A DNA stretch of 6,508 nucleotides from an uncultured Clostridia bacterium (GTDB taxonomy: Bacteria > Bacillota > Clostridia > Oscillospirales > Acutalibacteraceae). The stretch covers positions 1-6,508 of the forward strand of contig CALEIO010000178.1 in NCBI GenBank assembly GCA_937875885.1, read 5' to 3'. This document shows, piece after piece, positions 1-5,404 of the stretch (position 1 is its first letter; every line of letters begins with the position of its first letter). Both the position numbers and the translations under genes were made by a program. Under the pieces are notes generated by a model. That model had not been told where the DNA came from. It did no database searches and saw nothing but the letters and a program-made list of their open reading frames with translations.

Positions 1-391
1 TGTTGATTTCAGCATTAAAGACGATAAGCCTAACGGCTCAATCCGCATCGTACCCACAGAGAATCTTCTCAACGAACTGGGTCTGAATTCAAGCGGCTCC
101 TCTATCATCTCAATGATGTCCCTGTCACTTGAAATCAAGTTTAACAACTCAGGCGAAAGCACCGCTATGGATATTAATCTGCTTAACGGAGAAAACATTC
201 TCGTTGGATTCTCTGCAGATTCAAAGGTATCAAAAACACCTCTCGGCACAGTAACAGCTCCTGCTGAAGAAAACATCGTTGATATGGAAAATGCTAACGA
301 GTGGCTGGCTTCCATTGACTCCAACAAGATGATCGAAATAATCAACAAGCTCCCCATCCCCAGCGATCTTCTGGAGGGAATTTTTGAATAA
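1..391 (+). CDS. C-terminal fragment of an unrecognised protein, 5' end outside window
   Basis: The frame beginning at base 2 is open from the window edge to the TAA at 389-391, giving 129 residues. Methionines at 110-115 could be starts, but no ribosome binding site precedes them and the frame stays open upstream, so this is most likely the tail of a longer protein. The fragment is rich in Asn, Ser, Asp and Glu, contains no cysteine, and has no hydrophobic stretch long enough for a membrane helix. Alternating polar and hydrophobic residues (for example SLEIKFNN and MDINLLNG) suggest beta strands. It ends in a short helical segment and the tail PSDLLEGIFE. That composition would suit the soluble domain of a secreted protein or lipoprotein, but the diagnostic N-terminus is missing. 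I do not recognise the family. It lies in the same direction as the exporter operon, separated by 117 bases with two hairpins, so a functional link is possible but unproven. Confidence 0.75.
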   Translation, partial: VDFSIKDDKPNGSIRIVPTENLLNELGLNSSGSSIISMMSLSLEIKFNNSGESTAMDINLLNGENILVGFSADSKVSKTPLGTVTAPAEENIVDMENANEWLASIDSNKMIEIINKLPIPSDLLEGIFE

Positions 392-425
392 ATCGGAAAT
401 GCAGGTACATCATCTGCAACCGATT
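391..425 (+). terminator. Stem-loop just after the stop codon of the upstream gene (possible weak terminator)
   Basis: AATCGG (391-396) pairs with CCGATT (420-425), and TGCAG (400-404) pairs with CTGCA (414-418). This gives an interrupted stem with an internal loop (AAA opposite A) and a 9-nt apical loop. It begins at the last base of the stop codon. No proper U-tract follows; the nearest T-rich stretch is TATTTT at 440-445. It may be a weak terminator or an RNA 3'-end stabiliser rather than an efficient intrinsic terminator. Confidence 0.35.
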
Positions 426-461
426 ATGTCAGATAATCCTATTTTCAAATAACATATAAAC

Positions 462-488
462 TTGGCGCTGACTTACCATCAGCGCCAA
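462..488 (+). terminator. Perfect 10-bp hairpin in the leader of the ABC operon (terminator or attenuator-like)
   Basis: TTGGCGCTGA (462-471) and TCAGCGCCAA (479-488) are perfect inverted complements around a 7-nt loop. The following bases, TGTTAGTATT (489-498), are only moderately T-rich, so the U-tract is imperfect. The hairpin ends 10 nt before the GGAG ribosome binding site of the ATPase gene, leaving no room for a separate promoter between them. Transcripts of the exporter operon must therefore pass through it unless they start inside it. It could be a leaky terminator of the upstream gene, an attenuator, or an mRNA-stabilising or processing element. Confidence 0.5.
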
Positions 489-498
489 TGTTAGTATT

Positions 499-502
499 GG
501 AG
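499..502 (+). promoter_or_regulatory. Ribosome binding site that sets the ATPase start at 509
   Basis: GGAG (499-502) lies 6 nt before the ATG at 509. The in-frame ATG at 488 lies further upstream, with its first base inside the right arm of the hairpin stem and no Shine-Dalgarno sequence before it. The ribosome binding site therefore favours 509, which also gives the normal family N-terminus (MQIEIKDIKKKYG). Confidence 0.75.
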
Positions 503-508
503 AATATC

Positions 509-1177
509 ATGCAAATAGAAATTAAGGATATTAAGAAAAAATACGGAAAAAAGCAGATTCTGAACGGCATCACTTTTTCTGCATCGGCAGGCAGATGTGT
601 GGGAATTCTGGGAGGAAACGGATGCGGAAAATCTACACTCCTCTCCATTCTTGCAGGTGTTCAACTTACTGATTCAGGAGAGTTTCTGTTTGACGGAAAC
701 GACCTGTTCAAATACCGCAAACAGCGCAACACCCTTGTAGGATATGTACCCCAGGGTACTCCGCTTATTGAGGAGTTAAGCGCTAAAGACAACCTGATGC
801 TGTGGTACACAAAGGCGGATATGAAAAAGGAACTGGAAAACGGTGTTCTTCGAATGCTTGGCATAGACGAATTTCTGAAAGTTCCTGTTTCAAAAATGTC
901 AGGCGGTATGAAAAAACGTCTTTCCATAGGCTGTGCCATCCACAATCATCCTCCAGTATTACTCCTTGATGAGCCTATGGCCGCTCTTGACCTTGCCTGC
1001 AAACAAAAAATCTCTGACTATATCAACAAACACAAAAGCGAAGGCGGTATTGCCCTGCTTGTAACTCATGATATTCTTGAGCTCAACCTTTGCGATGAAT
1101 GGTACATTATGAAAAACGGAGTTCTCTCCCCCTTTGATTACACAGGGGATATATCTGAACTTGTAAAAAATTTGTGA
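509..1177 (+). CDS. ABC transporter ATP-binding protein (ABC-2 type exporter ATPase)
   Basis: Cytoplasmic ATPase subunit predicted to power export with the two membrane proteins encoded downstream. From the ATG at 509 it has 222 residues, the usual size of a stand-alone single ABC domain. All core motifs are visible: Walker A GGNGCGKST (35-43), Q-loop glutamine 82 in VPQG, signature MSGGMKKR (130-137) in place of the textbook LSGGQ, Walker B VLLLDEP (150-156) with Asp154 and catalytic Glu155, D-loop AALD (158-161) and switch histidine 187 in VTHD. This spacing matches the ATPases paired with ABC-2 permeases that export drugs, peptides or polysaccharides. It lacks the long regulatory C-terminus seen in some import ATPases. 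The stop is 1 nt before the next start, so the first permease is probably translated by coupling. An alternative start at 488 would add seven residues and is disfavoured. Family assignment is firm; substrate unknown. Confidence 0.95.
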   Translation: MQIEIKDIKKKYGKKQILNGITFSASAGRCVGILGGNGCGKSTLLSILAGVQLTDSGEFLFDGNDLFKYRKQRNTLVGYVPQGTPLIEELSAKDNLMLWYTKADMKKELENGVLRMLGIDEFLKVPVSKMSGGMKKRLSIGCAIHNHPPVLLLDEPMAALDLACKQKISDYINKHKSEGGIALLVTHDILELNLCDEWYIMKNGVLSPFDYTGDISELVKNL

Positions 1178-1178
1178 T

Positions 1179-2411
1179 ATGAAAAAATATTTTCTCTTAC
1201 AATGCAAACGAAGTCTGAAATTTCTGCCCTTTGTGCTTGCCGTTACCCTTATTCTTGCCATAGGGCTTTCTGCAGCGCTTACAGGAATAATCGGATTTTT
1301 TAACAACAAAGAAGACAAACAGCTTGTCAATATTGCAATATCCGGTGATACCGACAATCAGTATCTGTCCTGGGGTATGTCTGCTTTACAAAATCTGGAC
1401 GAAACCCGCTACTCCATAAACATCATCACTCTGACAGAGGAAAAAGCCAGAGAAGCTCTGCTTAACGGAGACATTACAGCCTATGCTGTTTTTCCCGAAG
1501 ATTTTATCGAAAAAGCTCTCCAGGGCAATATGGAACCCGTAAGATATGTAACCACCTCTGGAGTCAACGATATTGTTGCTCTGTTCCAGAATGAACTTAC
1601 ACAAATCATTACTAAAATAATGGTTTACTCCGAAAAGGGTGCCTATGGCATTGTTGATGCAATATATGAAAGCGGTACCAATAAGAATGTATGGGAATAT
1701 TCCACCTTATTAAGCATTGAATATGTTGATCTGATAATTCATCGTTCTGATATATTCAAAATACAGGAGCTGGGATTTTCAGCAGGACTTGGTCTTGCAA
1801 ACTACTTTATCTGCGGAATCACTGTGCTGCTTCTGGGTCTTTCCGGACTTCCCTATGCTATAATTCAGGTGAAAAAAGATACCTCTCTGCGCAAGCTGAT
1901 GATATCCCGCGGACATTCAGGATTCTCCCAGCTTTTGTGCGAGTTTGCAGCTCATTTGTGTGCAATGGTACTGCTTACCGCCTTTATACTTGCAACAATC
2001 AGCCTATGCTCACAATTCATCAAGGAAATTTCTGCAAATATTATCAGCACAGATTTCATTGCAGACTTTGCAAAATTGCTGTTCCCCGTACTGATTATGC
2101 TTTCCGCTTTCAATATTATGATTTTTGAATTTGCTGACAACATTATCAGTGCGGTCCTAATGCACTTTTTCACAAGCCTGGGCTTATGCTACATAACAGG
2201 CTGTCTTTACCCCATATTCACTTTCCCTGTTGCAATACAGAAAATATCAGGATTTCTGCCTATGGGTATTGCAAGAGAATACCTGGCCTCTGCATTCACG
2301 GGAGTGCACAACAACCTCTGCCTTATAGGACTGATTGCTTATTCCGTGCTGTTCTTTATGGCAGCATTCCTCGTGTGTACCCGTAAAATCACACACAAGC
2401 AAGGAGGTTGA
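1179..2411 (+). CDS. ABC-2 type transporter permease, first of two
   Basis: A 410-residue integral membrane protein, probably one half of the exporter channel. It opens with a positively charged stretch and a membrane helix at about 15-40. A large, mostly hydrophilic domain (about 45-200) follows, predicted to lie outside the membrane. Further helices lie near 203-230, 253-280, 297-318, 322-345 and 379-400, and the tail TRKITHKQ is basic. One N-terminal helix, a large external domain and a five-helix bundle is the layout of the ABC2_membrane_3-like permeases. The start ATG is 1 nt after the ATPase stop with no clear Shine-Dalgarno sequence, which implies termination-reinitiation coupling. The last codons (Gln-Gly-Gly) also form the AAGGAGG ribosome binding site of the next gene. 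The external domain contains AYAVFPEDF (101-109), matched by a similar segment in the second permease. The class is well supported; the cargo is not identifiable. Confidence 0.9.
   Translation: MKKYFLLQCKRSLKFLPFVLAVTLILAIGLSAALTGIIGFFNNKEDKQLVNIAISGDTDNQYLSWGMSALQNLDETRYSINIITLTEEKAREALLNGDITAYAVFPEDFIEKALQGNMEPVRYVTTSGVNDIVALFQNELTQIITKIMVYSEKGAYGIVDAIYESGTNKNVWEYSTLLSIEYVDLIIHRSDIFKIQELGFSAGLGLANYFICGITVLLLGLSGLPYAIIQVKKDTSLRKLMISRGHSGFSQLLCEFAAHLCAMVLLTAFILATISLCSQFIKEISANIISTDFIADFAKLLFPVLIMLSAFNIMIFEFADNIISAVLMHFFTSLGLCYITGCLYPIFTFPVAIQKISGFLPMGIAREYLASAFTGVHNNLCLIGLIAYSVLFFMAAFLVCTRKITHKQGG
2401..2407 (+). promoter_or_regulatory. Strong ribosome binding site that sets the second permease start at 2419
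   Basis: AAGGAGG at 2401-2407 is a near-perfect anti-16S complement lying inside the last codons of the first permease. It is 11 nt upstream of the ATG at 2419. The frame is open back to an ATG at 2335, but that would add 28 residues overlapping the upstream gene in another frame with no ribosome binding site, so 2419 is preferred. Confidence 0.85.
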
Positions 2412-2418
2412 GCAATAT

Positions 2419-3579
2419 ATGAAAAATTCTCTTAAATGGCTTTTTATGCTTAACAAAAGGCTCTACAAAAAAGTTTCTTTTGTCATCATAATGCTGCTCA
2501 TTCCTTTGTGTGTGCTTATTTTCAGTCTGGCAGCAGAAGAAGACAGCGGCTTTCTGCACGTTGTGCTTGTGCAGACAAATGCACAAGACGAAATCTCATC
2601 CGAGATAATCAACGACCTTATGAATGAAGACACTCTGGTGCTTTTCTCAAAAGCAGATACGCCGTCACAGGCAACAGAACTGGTTAAAACAGGTCTGGCA
2701 GATGAAGCCTGGATTTTTCCGGAAAACACCAAAGACAGCTTGGCAAAATTCGTTTCTGTGGGTAAAGACAAATTCATCACCATAATATGCAGAGAGCAGA
2801 CTGTATTCACACGCCTTACCCACGAAAAGCTCTCATGCTCTCTTTATGAATACTGCGCAAAAGCATATTACGTCAACTTCACCCGAGAGAATCTTCCTGA
2901 GCTTGACTCGCTCAGCGATGCCGAGCTTATTGAGTACTATGATAATGTAAGCATTGACGAAGAACTCTTTGTGTTTGACAATCCCACCTCAACACAGGAA
3001 AACAACAGTGGCAACACCAATTATCTGACTACTCCCATAAGAGGACTTCTTGCTGTAATTGCAGTGCTTTGTGCAATGGCATCTGCAATGTACTTTATGC
3101 AGGACGAATCCTCGGGAACATTCTCCCACATTCCTCAGGCAAGACAAATATATATTGCCTTCGGTTGTCTGATGATTGCTGTGCTGAATATCAGCGCAGC
3201 CGTTTTCATTTCTCTTTTTGCCGCAAAGCTCAGCGTTGGTTTATTGAGAGATTTTGTGGCTTTGCTGCTTTTCTCGGTTTGCTGTACGGTATTCAGTCTT
3301 ATGCTTAAGCTTATCATCCCCTCACAAAAGCTCTATGGGGCTTTAATACCCCTGCTTACTGTGGTAATGTTGGTTGTATGTCCCATTTTCTTTGATATGG
3401 ATGTTATGAAGAAAATACAGCTGCTGTTCCCTCCCACATACTTTATAAACTCCTCTTACAGCAACATCTTTATGCTGTATATGGGACTGTATGCCCTTGC
3501 GGGAATTCTGCTGTGTCTTATACTGCATTACTTGAAATGTATGAAAATCAGAAAACACAAAAATGATATACAGAAATAA
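2419..3579 (+). CDS. ABC-2 type transporter permease, second of two
   Basis: A 386-residue membrane protein that probably pairs with the preceding permease to form a heterodimeric exporter with the shared ATPase. A basic N-terminus leads into a membrane helix at about 19-38. A soluble, presumably external domain follows (about 40-205). Helices lie near 207-226, 245-269, 277-298, 306-325 and 352-374, and the tail KIRKHK is basic, as expected for a cytoplasmic C-terminus. The external domain contains DEAWIFPENTKDSLAK (95-110), which aligns by eye with the FPEDFIEKAL segment of the first permease, so the two look like diverged paralogues. Pro-rich turns CPIFFD (321-326) and LFPPTYF (336-342) between the last two helices resemble the conserved loop of ABC-2 permeases. 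It starts 7 nt after the upstream stop and ends just before a strong terminator, so it is the last gene of the operon. Substrate unknown. Confidence 0.9.
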   Translation: MKNSLKWLFMLNKRLYKKVSFVIIMLLIPLCVLIFSLAAEEDSGFLHVVLVQTNAQDEISSEIINDLMNEDTLVLFSKADTPSQATELVKTGLADEAWIFPENTKDSLAKFVSVGKDKFITIICREQTVFTRLTHEKLSCSLYEYCAKAYYVNFTRENLPELDSLSDAELIEYYDNVSIDEELFVFDNPTSTQENNSGNTNYLTTPIRGLLAVIAVLCAMASAMYFMQDESSGTFSHIPQARQIYIAFGCLMIAVLNISAAVFISLFAAKLSVGLLRDFVALLLFSVCCTVFSLMLKLIIPSQKLYGALIPLLTVVMLVVCPIFFDMDVMKKIQLLFPPTYFINSSYSNIFMLYMGLYALAGILLCLILHYLKCMKIRKHKNDIQK

Positions 3580-3586
3580 CAGATAC

Positions 3587-3627
3587 AAAAACGAGGCAGC
3601 TCAATTGAACTGCCTCGTTTATATTTA
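3587..3627. terminator. Bidirectional intrinsic terminator between converging genes
   Basis: AAACGAGGCAG (3589-3599) pairs perfectly with CTGCCTCGTTT (3610-3620), an 11-bp GC-cored stem around a 10-nt loop. On the plus strand the stem runs into TTTATATTT (3618-3626). On the minus strand the stem is followed by the complement of AAAA (3587-3590). It lies 7 nt after the stop of the second permease and just beyond the stop of pyk, so it can end both transcripts. The plus-strand U-tract is the better of the two. Confidence 0.85.
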
Positions 3628-3633
3628 GTGATA

Positions 3634-5067
3634 TTAAACTATTCTGATGTTGAGGGTATCTGTGCCTGATGTGGGAACAGTTTTGTTTGAAGAAATGACA
3701 ATTACAAGGTCACCCTTTTTAACAACTCCTGTTTCCATAGCTTTTGAGATAGCCTGCTTTGTGATAAGGTCTGTTTCTGTCAGCTCTTCGCCGAGCACTG
3801 CGGTAACCCCCCAGTTAAGACCCAGCTTGCTGCACACTGACTTTGAGGTAACAACAGCAATAACATCGCAATCGGGGCGGTACTTTGCCATTGCACGTGC
3901 AACGGAACCTGTCTTGCTCTCTACAATAATTGCTGTAGCACCGATGCTGTCTGCAATAGTCTTTGCAGCATAGCAGATGTTTTCACGGAAGCTTGACTCA
4001 TCTGCACAGTGGCACAGTGCATCTCTGAGAACGTGAAGCTCCTTGTGCTTTTCTGCCTCGGTACAAATATCGCAAAGTGTGCGCACACTCTCCACAGGGA
4101 ACTTACCCGCTGCAGATTCACCTGAAAGCATAACTGCAGATGTACCATCATAAACAGCATTTGCAACGTCGTTGATTTCTGCTCGGGTGGGTCTGGGAGA
4201 TGTCGTCATACTCTCCAGCATCTGTGTGGCTGTGATAACGTACTTACCTGCCATAACACATTTTCTGATGATGGATTTCTGAAGCTCCGGCAGACGGATA
4301 AAGGGAATCTCTACACCCATATCACCACGTGCAACCATAATACCGTCACTTACACGGATGATATTGTCAATATCTGCCACACCGCTCTGATTCTCGATTT
4401 TGGAGATAATCTCCACGTTATCGTATCCAAGGCTGTCGATAAAGTCACGGAGAGTCATTACATCCTCTGCACTGCGTACAAAGGAAGCTGCTACGTAGGT
4501 AATGCCCTGAGCAAGACCGAATTCAATATCCTGTCTGTCACGAGCGCTTACGTAGGGCATATTTATGTGGTAATCGGGAATATTTATACTCTTTCTGTTT
4601 GAAAGTGTGCCGCCCTGCTCAACAGTACAAACAATTCTGTCTGAATGAGTGGACTTTACTTTCATAATAATCTTGCCATCATCAAGCAGAATCTGTCTGC
4701 CTATAACAGAGGGATCTGCCTTAAAGAGCTGCACAAGTCTGGGATAAGAAATGCTTACACCCGACTCGTTACCCATACACTCCTCTTTGTAAAGCTCAAA
4801 GTCTGCGCCATCCTGAAGTTCTACACTGCCATTCTCAAAAAGTCCCAGTCTTACCTCGGGACCCTTTGTGTCCAGAAGAATCGCAACCTCTTTGTTGCAG
4901 CTTTCTGCCACCTCTTTTACCATTGCGATGTTATCTTTGATATCGTCATAGGTACCGTGAGAAAGGTTGATTCTGGCAACATTCATTCCTGCCTCAATCA
5001 TTCTCTTGAGAGTCTTTTTGTTGCTGCAGGCAGGACCTAAAGTACATATAATTTTAGTTTTTCTCAT
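3634..5067 (-). CDS. pyk: Pyruvate kinase
   Basis: Cytoplasmic glycolytic enzyme that transfers phosphate from phosphoenolpyruvate to ADP, giving pyruvate and ATP (EC 2.7.1.40). It is complete at 477 residues, beginning MRKTKIICTLGPA. Visible landmarks are NVARINLSHG with Arg32, Asn34 and Ser36; LLDTKGPEVR (64-73) with the potassium ligands Asp66 and Thr67; the B domain at about 70-170; the signature IISKIEN with catalytic Lys223 and metal ligand Glu225; ARGDMGVE with Asp249; TATQMLES with Thr281; and PTRAEINDVANAV (293-305). The C domain runs from about 346 to 477. The extra C-terminal PEP-utiliser-like domain of Bacillus-type pyruvate kinases is absent. Glu71 matches rabbit Glu117, the residue associated with potassium-dependent enzymes. 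A GGAG-type ribosome binding site (complement of 5076-5080) lies 8 nt before the start. It faces the exporter operon tail to tail and is divergent from gdhA. Identity is secure. Confidence 0.98.
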   Translation of the reverse strand: MRKTKIICTLGPACSNKKTLKRMIEAGMNVARINLSHGTYDDIKDNIAMVKEVAESCNKEVAILLDTKGPEVRLGLFENGSVELQDGADFELYKEECMGNESGVSISYPRLVQLFKADPSVIGRQILLDDGKIIMKVKSTHSDRIVCTVEQGGTLSNRKSINIPDYHINMPYVSARDRQDIEFGLAQGITYVAASFVRSAEDVMTLRDFIDSLGYDNVEIISKIENQSGVADIDNIIRVSDGIMVARGDMGVEIPFIRLPELQKSIIRKCVMAGKYVITATQMLESMTTSPRPTRAEINDVANAVYDGTSAVMLSGESAAGKFPVESVRTLCDICTEAEKHKELHVLRDALCHCADESSFRENICYAAKTIADSIGATAIIVESKTGSVARAMAKYRPDCDVIAVVTSKSVCSKLGLNWGVTAVLGEELTETDLITKQAISKAMETGVVKKGDLVIVISSNKTVPTSGTDTLNIRIV

Positions 5068-5147
5068 ACTTTTATCTCCGTATGTTATTTTTGAAATCCC
5101 GGATACATATACAATACCAATACCTCGGGCTCAATCTATTCATATAT

Positions 5148-5176
5148 ATAATACCACAGCAAGATGGGTTTTACAA
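5148..5176 (-). promoter_or_regulatory. Predicted sigma-A promoter of pyk
   Basis: Read on the minus strand, the -35 box is TTGTAA (5176-5171) and the -10 box TATTAT (5153-5148), separated by exactly 17 nt. TGG directly before the -10 box makes it an extended -10 (TGn) promoter. Transcription would start near 5141, giving a leader of about 73 nt. A weaker alternative, TTGAGC and TATATG also 17 nt apart, lies further downstream. No other candidate in this gap scores as well by eye. Confidence 0.7.
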
Positions 5177-5185
5177 TAATTATTG
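5174..5185. promoter_or_regulatory. 12-bp perfect palindrome overlapping the pyk -35 box (possible operator)
   Basis: CAATAATTATTG is perfectly self-complementary, and its left edge covers three bases of the pyk -35 box. Several flanking positions (5169, 5170 and 5172 with their partners) are also symmetric. A dimeric repressor bound here would block pyk transcription. It does not clearly match the CcpA cre or Rex consensus. Palindromes of A and T are fairly frequent in AT-rich spacers, so this is only a candidate. Confidence 0.3.
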
Positions 5186-5284
5186 AATAAAAATACTTGC
5201 TCAAATCATACCCTGTTCAATGCAGGAAGCAGCACCGGAAGATTCAGTTTTTTAGGTAAAATCATACAATAGTCGAGGATTTTT

Positions 5285-5317
5285 GAAGGTTTAATATAAA
5301 ATATTGCAAAAACCTTC
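5285..5317. repeat. Inverted repeat just upstream of the gdhA promoter (possible operator)
   Basis: GAAGGTTT (5285-5292) and AAACCTTC (5310-5317) are perfect 8-bp inverted complements separated by 17 nt. The spacer itself holds a smaller inverted pair, AATAT and ATATT (5293-5305). The element ends 10 nt before the gdhA -35 box, a typical place for a regulator-binding site. It lies outside the predicted transcripts of both neighbours, so a DNA-level role is more likely than an RNA hairpin. Confidence 0.4.
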
Positions 5318-5327
5318 CTTTAATGTC

Positions 5328-5356
5328 TTGAAATCCTGTTTTTGTAGGTGTATAAT
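5328..5356 (+). promoter_or_regulatory. Strong sigma-A promoter of gdhA
   Basis: TTGAAA (5328-5333, five of six consensus bases) and TATAAT (5351-5356, full consensus) are separated by exactly 17 nt. Transcription would begin near 5363, leaving a leader of about 42 nt before the ATG at 5405. This near-consensus promoter fits the strong codon bias of the gene it serves. Confidence 0.85.
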
Positions 5357-5387
5357 TCATTTGTTGCTATAAAGCTAAATTTTAGAG

Positions 5388-5393
5388 AAGGAG
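5388..5393 (+). promoter_or_regulatory. Ribosome binding site of gdhA
   Basis: AAGGAG (5388-5393) is 11 nt before the ATG at 5405. An in-frame GTG at 5396 is only 2 nt from the site, too close for normal initiation. The ATG is therefore preferred, and it gives the usual N-terminus length for the family. Confidence 0.75.
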
Positions 5394-5404
5394 CCGTGAG
5401 AAAT

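Larger units (their letters stand above)
5068..5404. other. Divergent intergenic region between pyk and gdhA
   Basis: A 337-base AT-rich gap without a convincing gene. From left to right it holds the pyk ribosome binding site and about 73 nt of leader (including a tandem AATACC repeat at 5113-5124), the pyk promoter (5148-5176), and a 12-bp palindrome overlapping that promoter's -35 box. Next comes a featureless stretch of roughly 100 bases (about 5186-5284), then an inverted repeat at 5285-5317, the gdhA promoter (5328-5356) and the gdhA ribosome binding site at 5388-5393. I find no riboswitch, tRNA or small RNA that I can support. Confidence 0.8.

Noticed and set aside
432..460. GATAAT or TATAAA as a -10 box for the exporter operon
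   Set aside because: No acceptable -35 box lies 16-18 nt upstream of either, so I do not call a promoter here.
488..508. Upstream ATG start for the ATPase
   Set aside because: It overlaps the end of the hairpin stem and lacks a ribosome binding site; the ATG at 509 has GGAG at good spacing.
959..1357. 132-codon open frame on the minus strand across the ATPase/permease junction
   Set aside because: It overlaps two well-supported genes on the other strand and has no ribosome binding site or recognisable motif.
2335..2418. Upstream ATG start for the second permease
   Set aside because: The extra 28 residues would overlap the first permease in another frame, while AAGGAGG directly precedes the ATG at 2419.
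4645..5040. 131-codon open frame on the plus strand opposite pyk
   Set aside because: It is fully inside pyk on the other strand, without a ribosome binding site or domain-like sequence.
5113..5124. Tandem AATACC repeat in the pyk leader
   Set aside because: Only two copies; it is too short to support a regulatory or mobile-element claim.
5091..5336. Direct repeat TTGAAATCC at 5091-5099 and 5328-5336
   Set aside because: Nine bases in an AT-rich spacer are compatible with chance. One copy is part of the gdhA -35 region and the other lies in the pyk leader, with no shared context.
5396..5404. GTG start for gdhA
   Set aside because: It lies only 2 nt after the AAGGAG site, too close for initiation; the ATG at 5405 is better placed.
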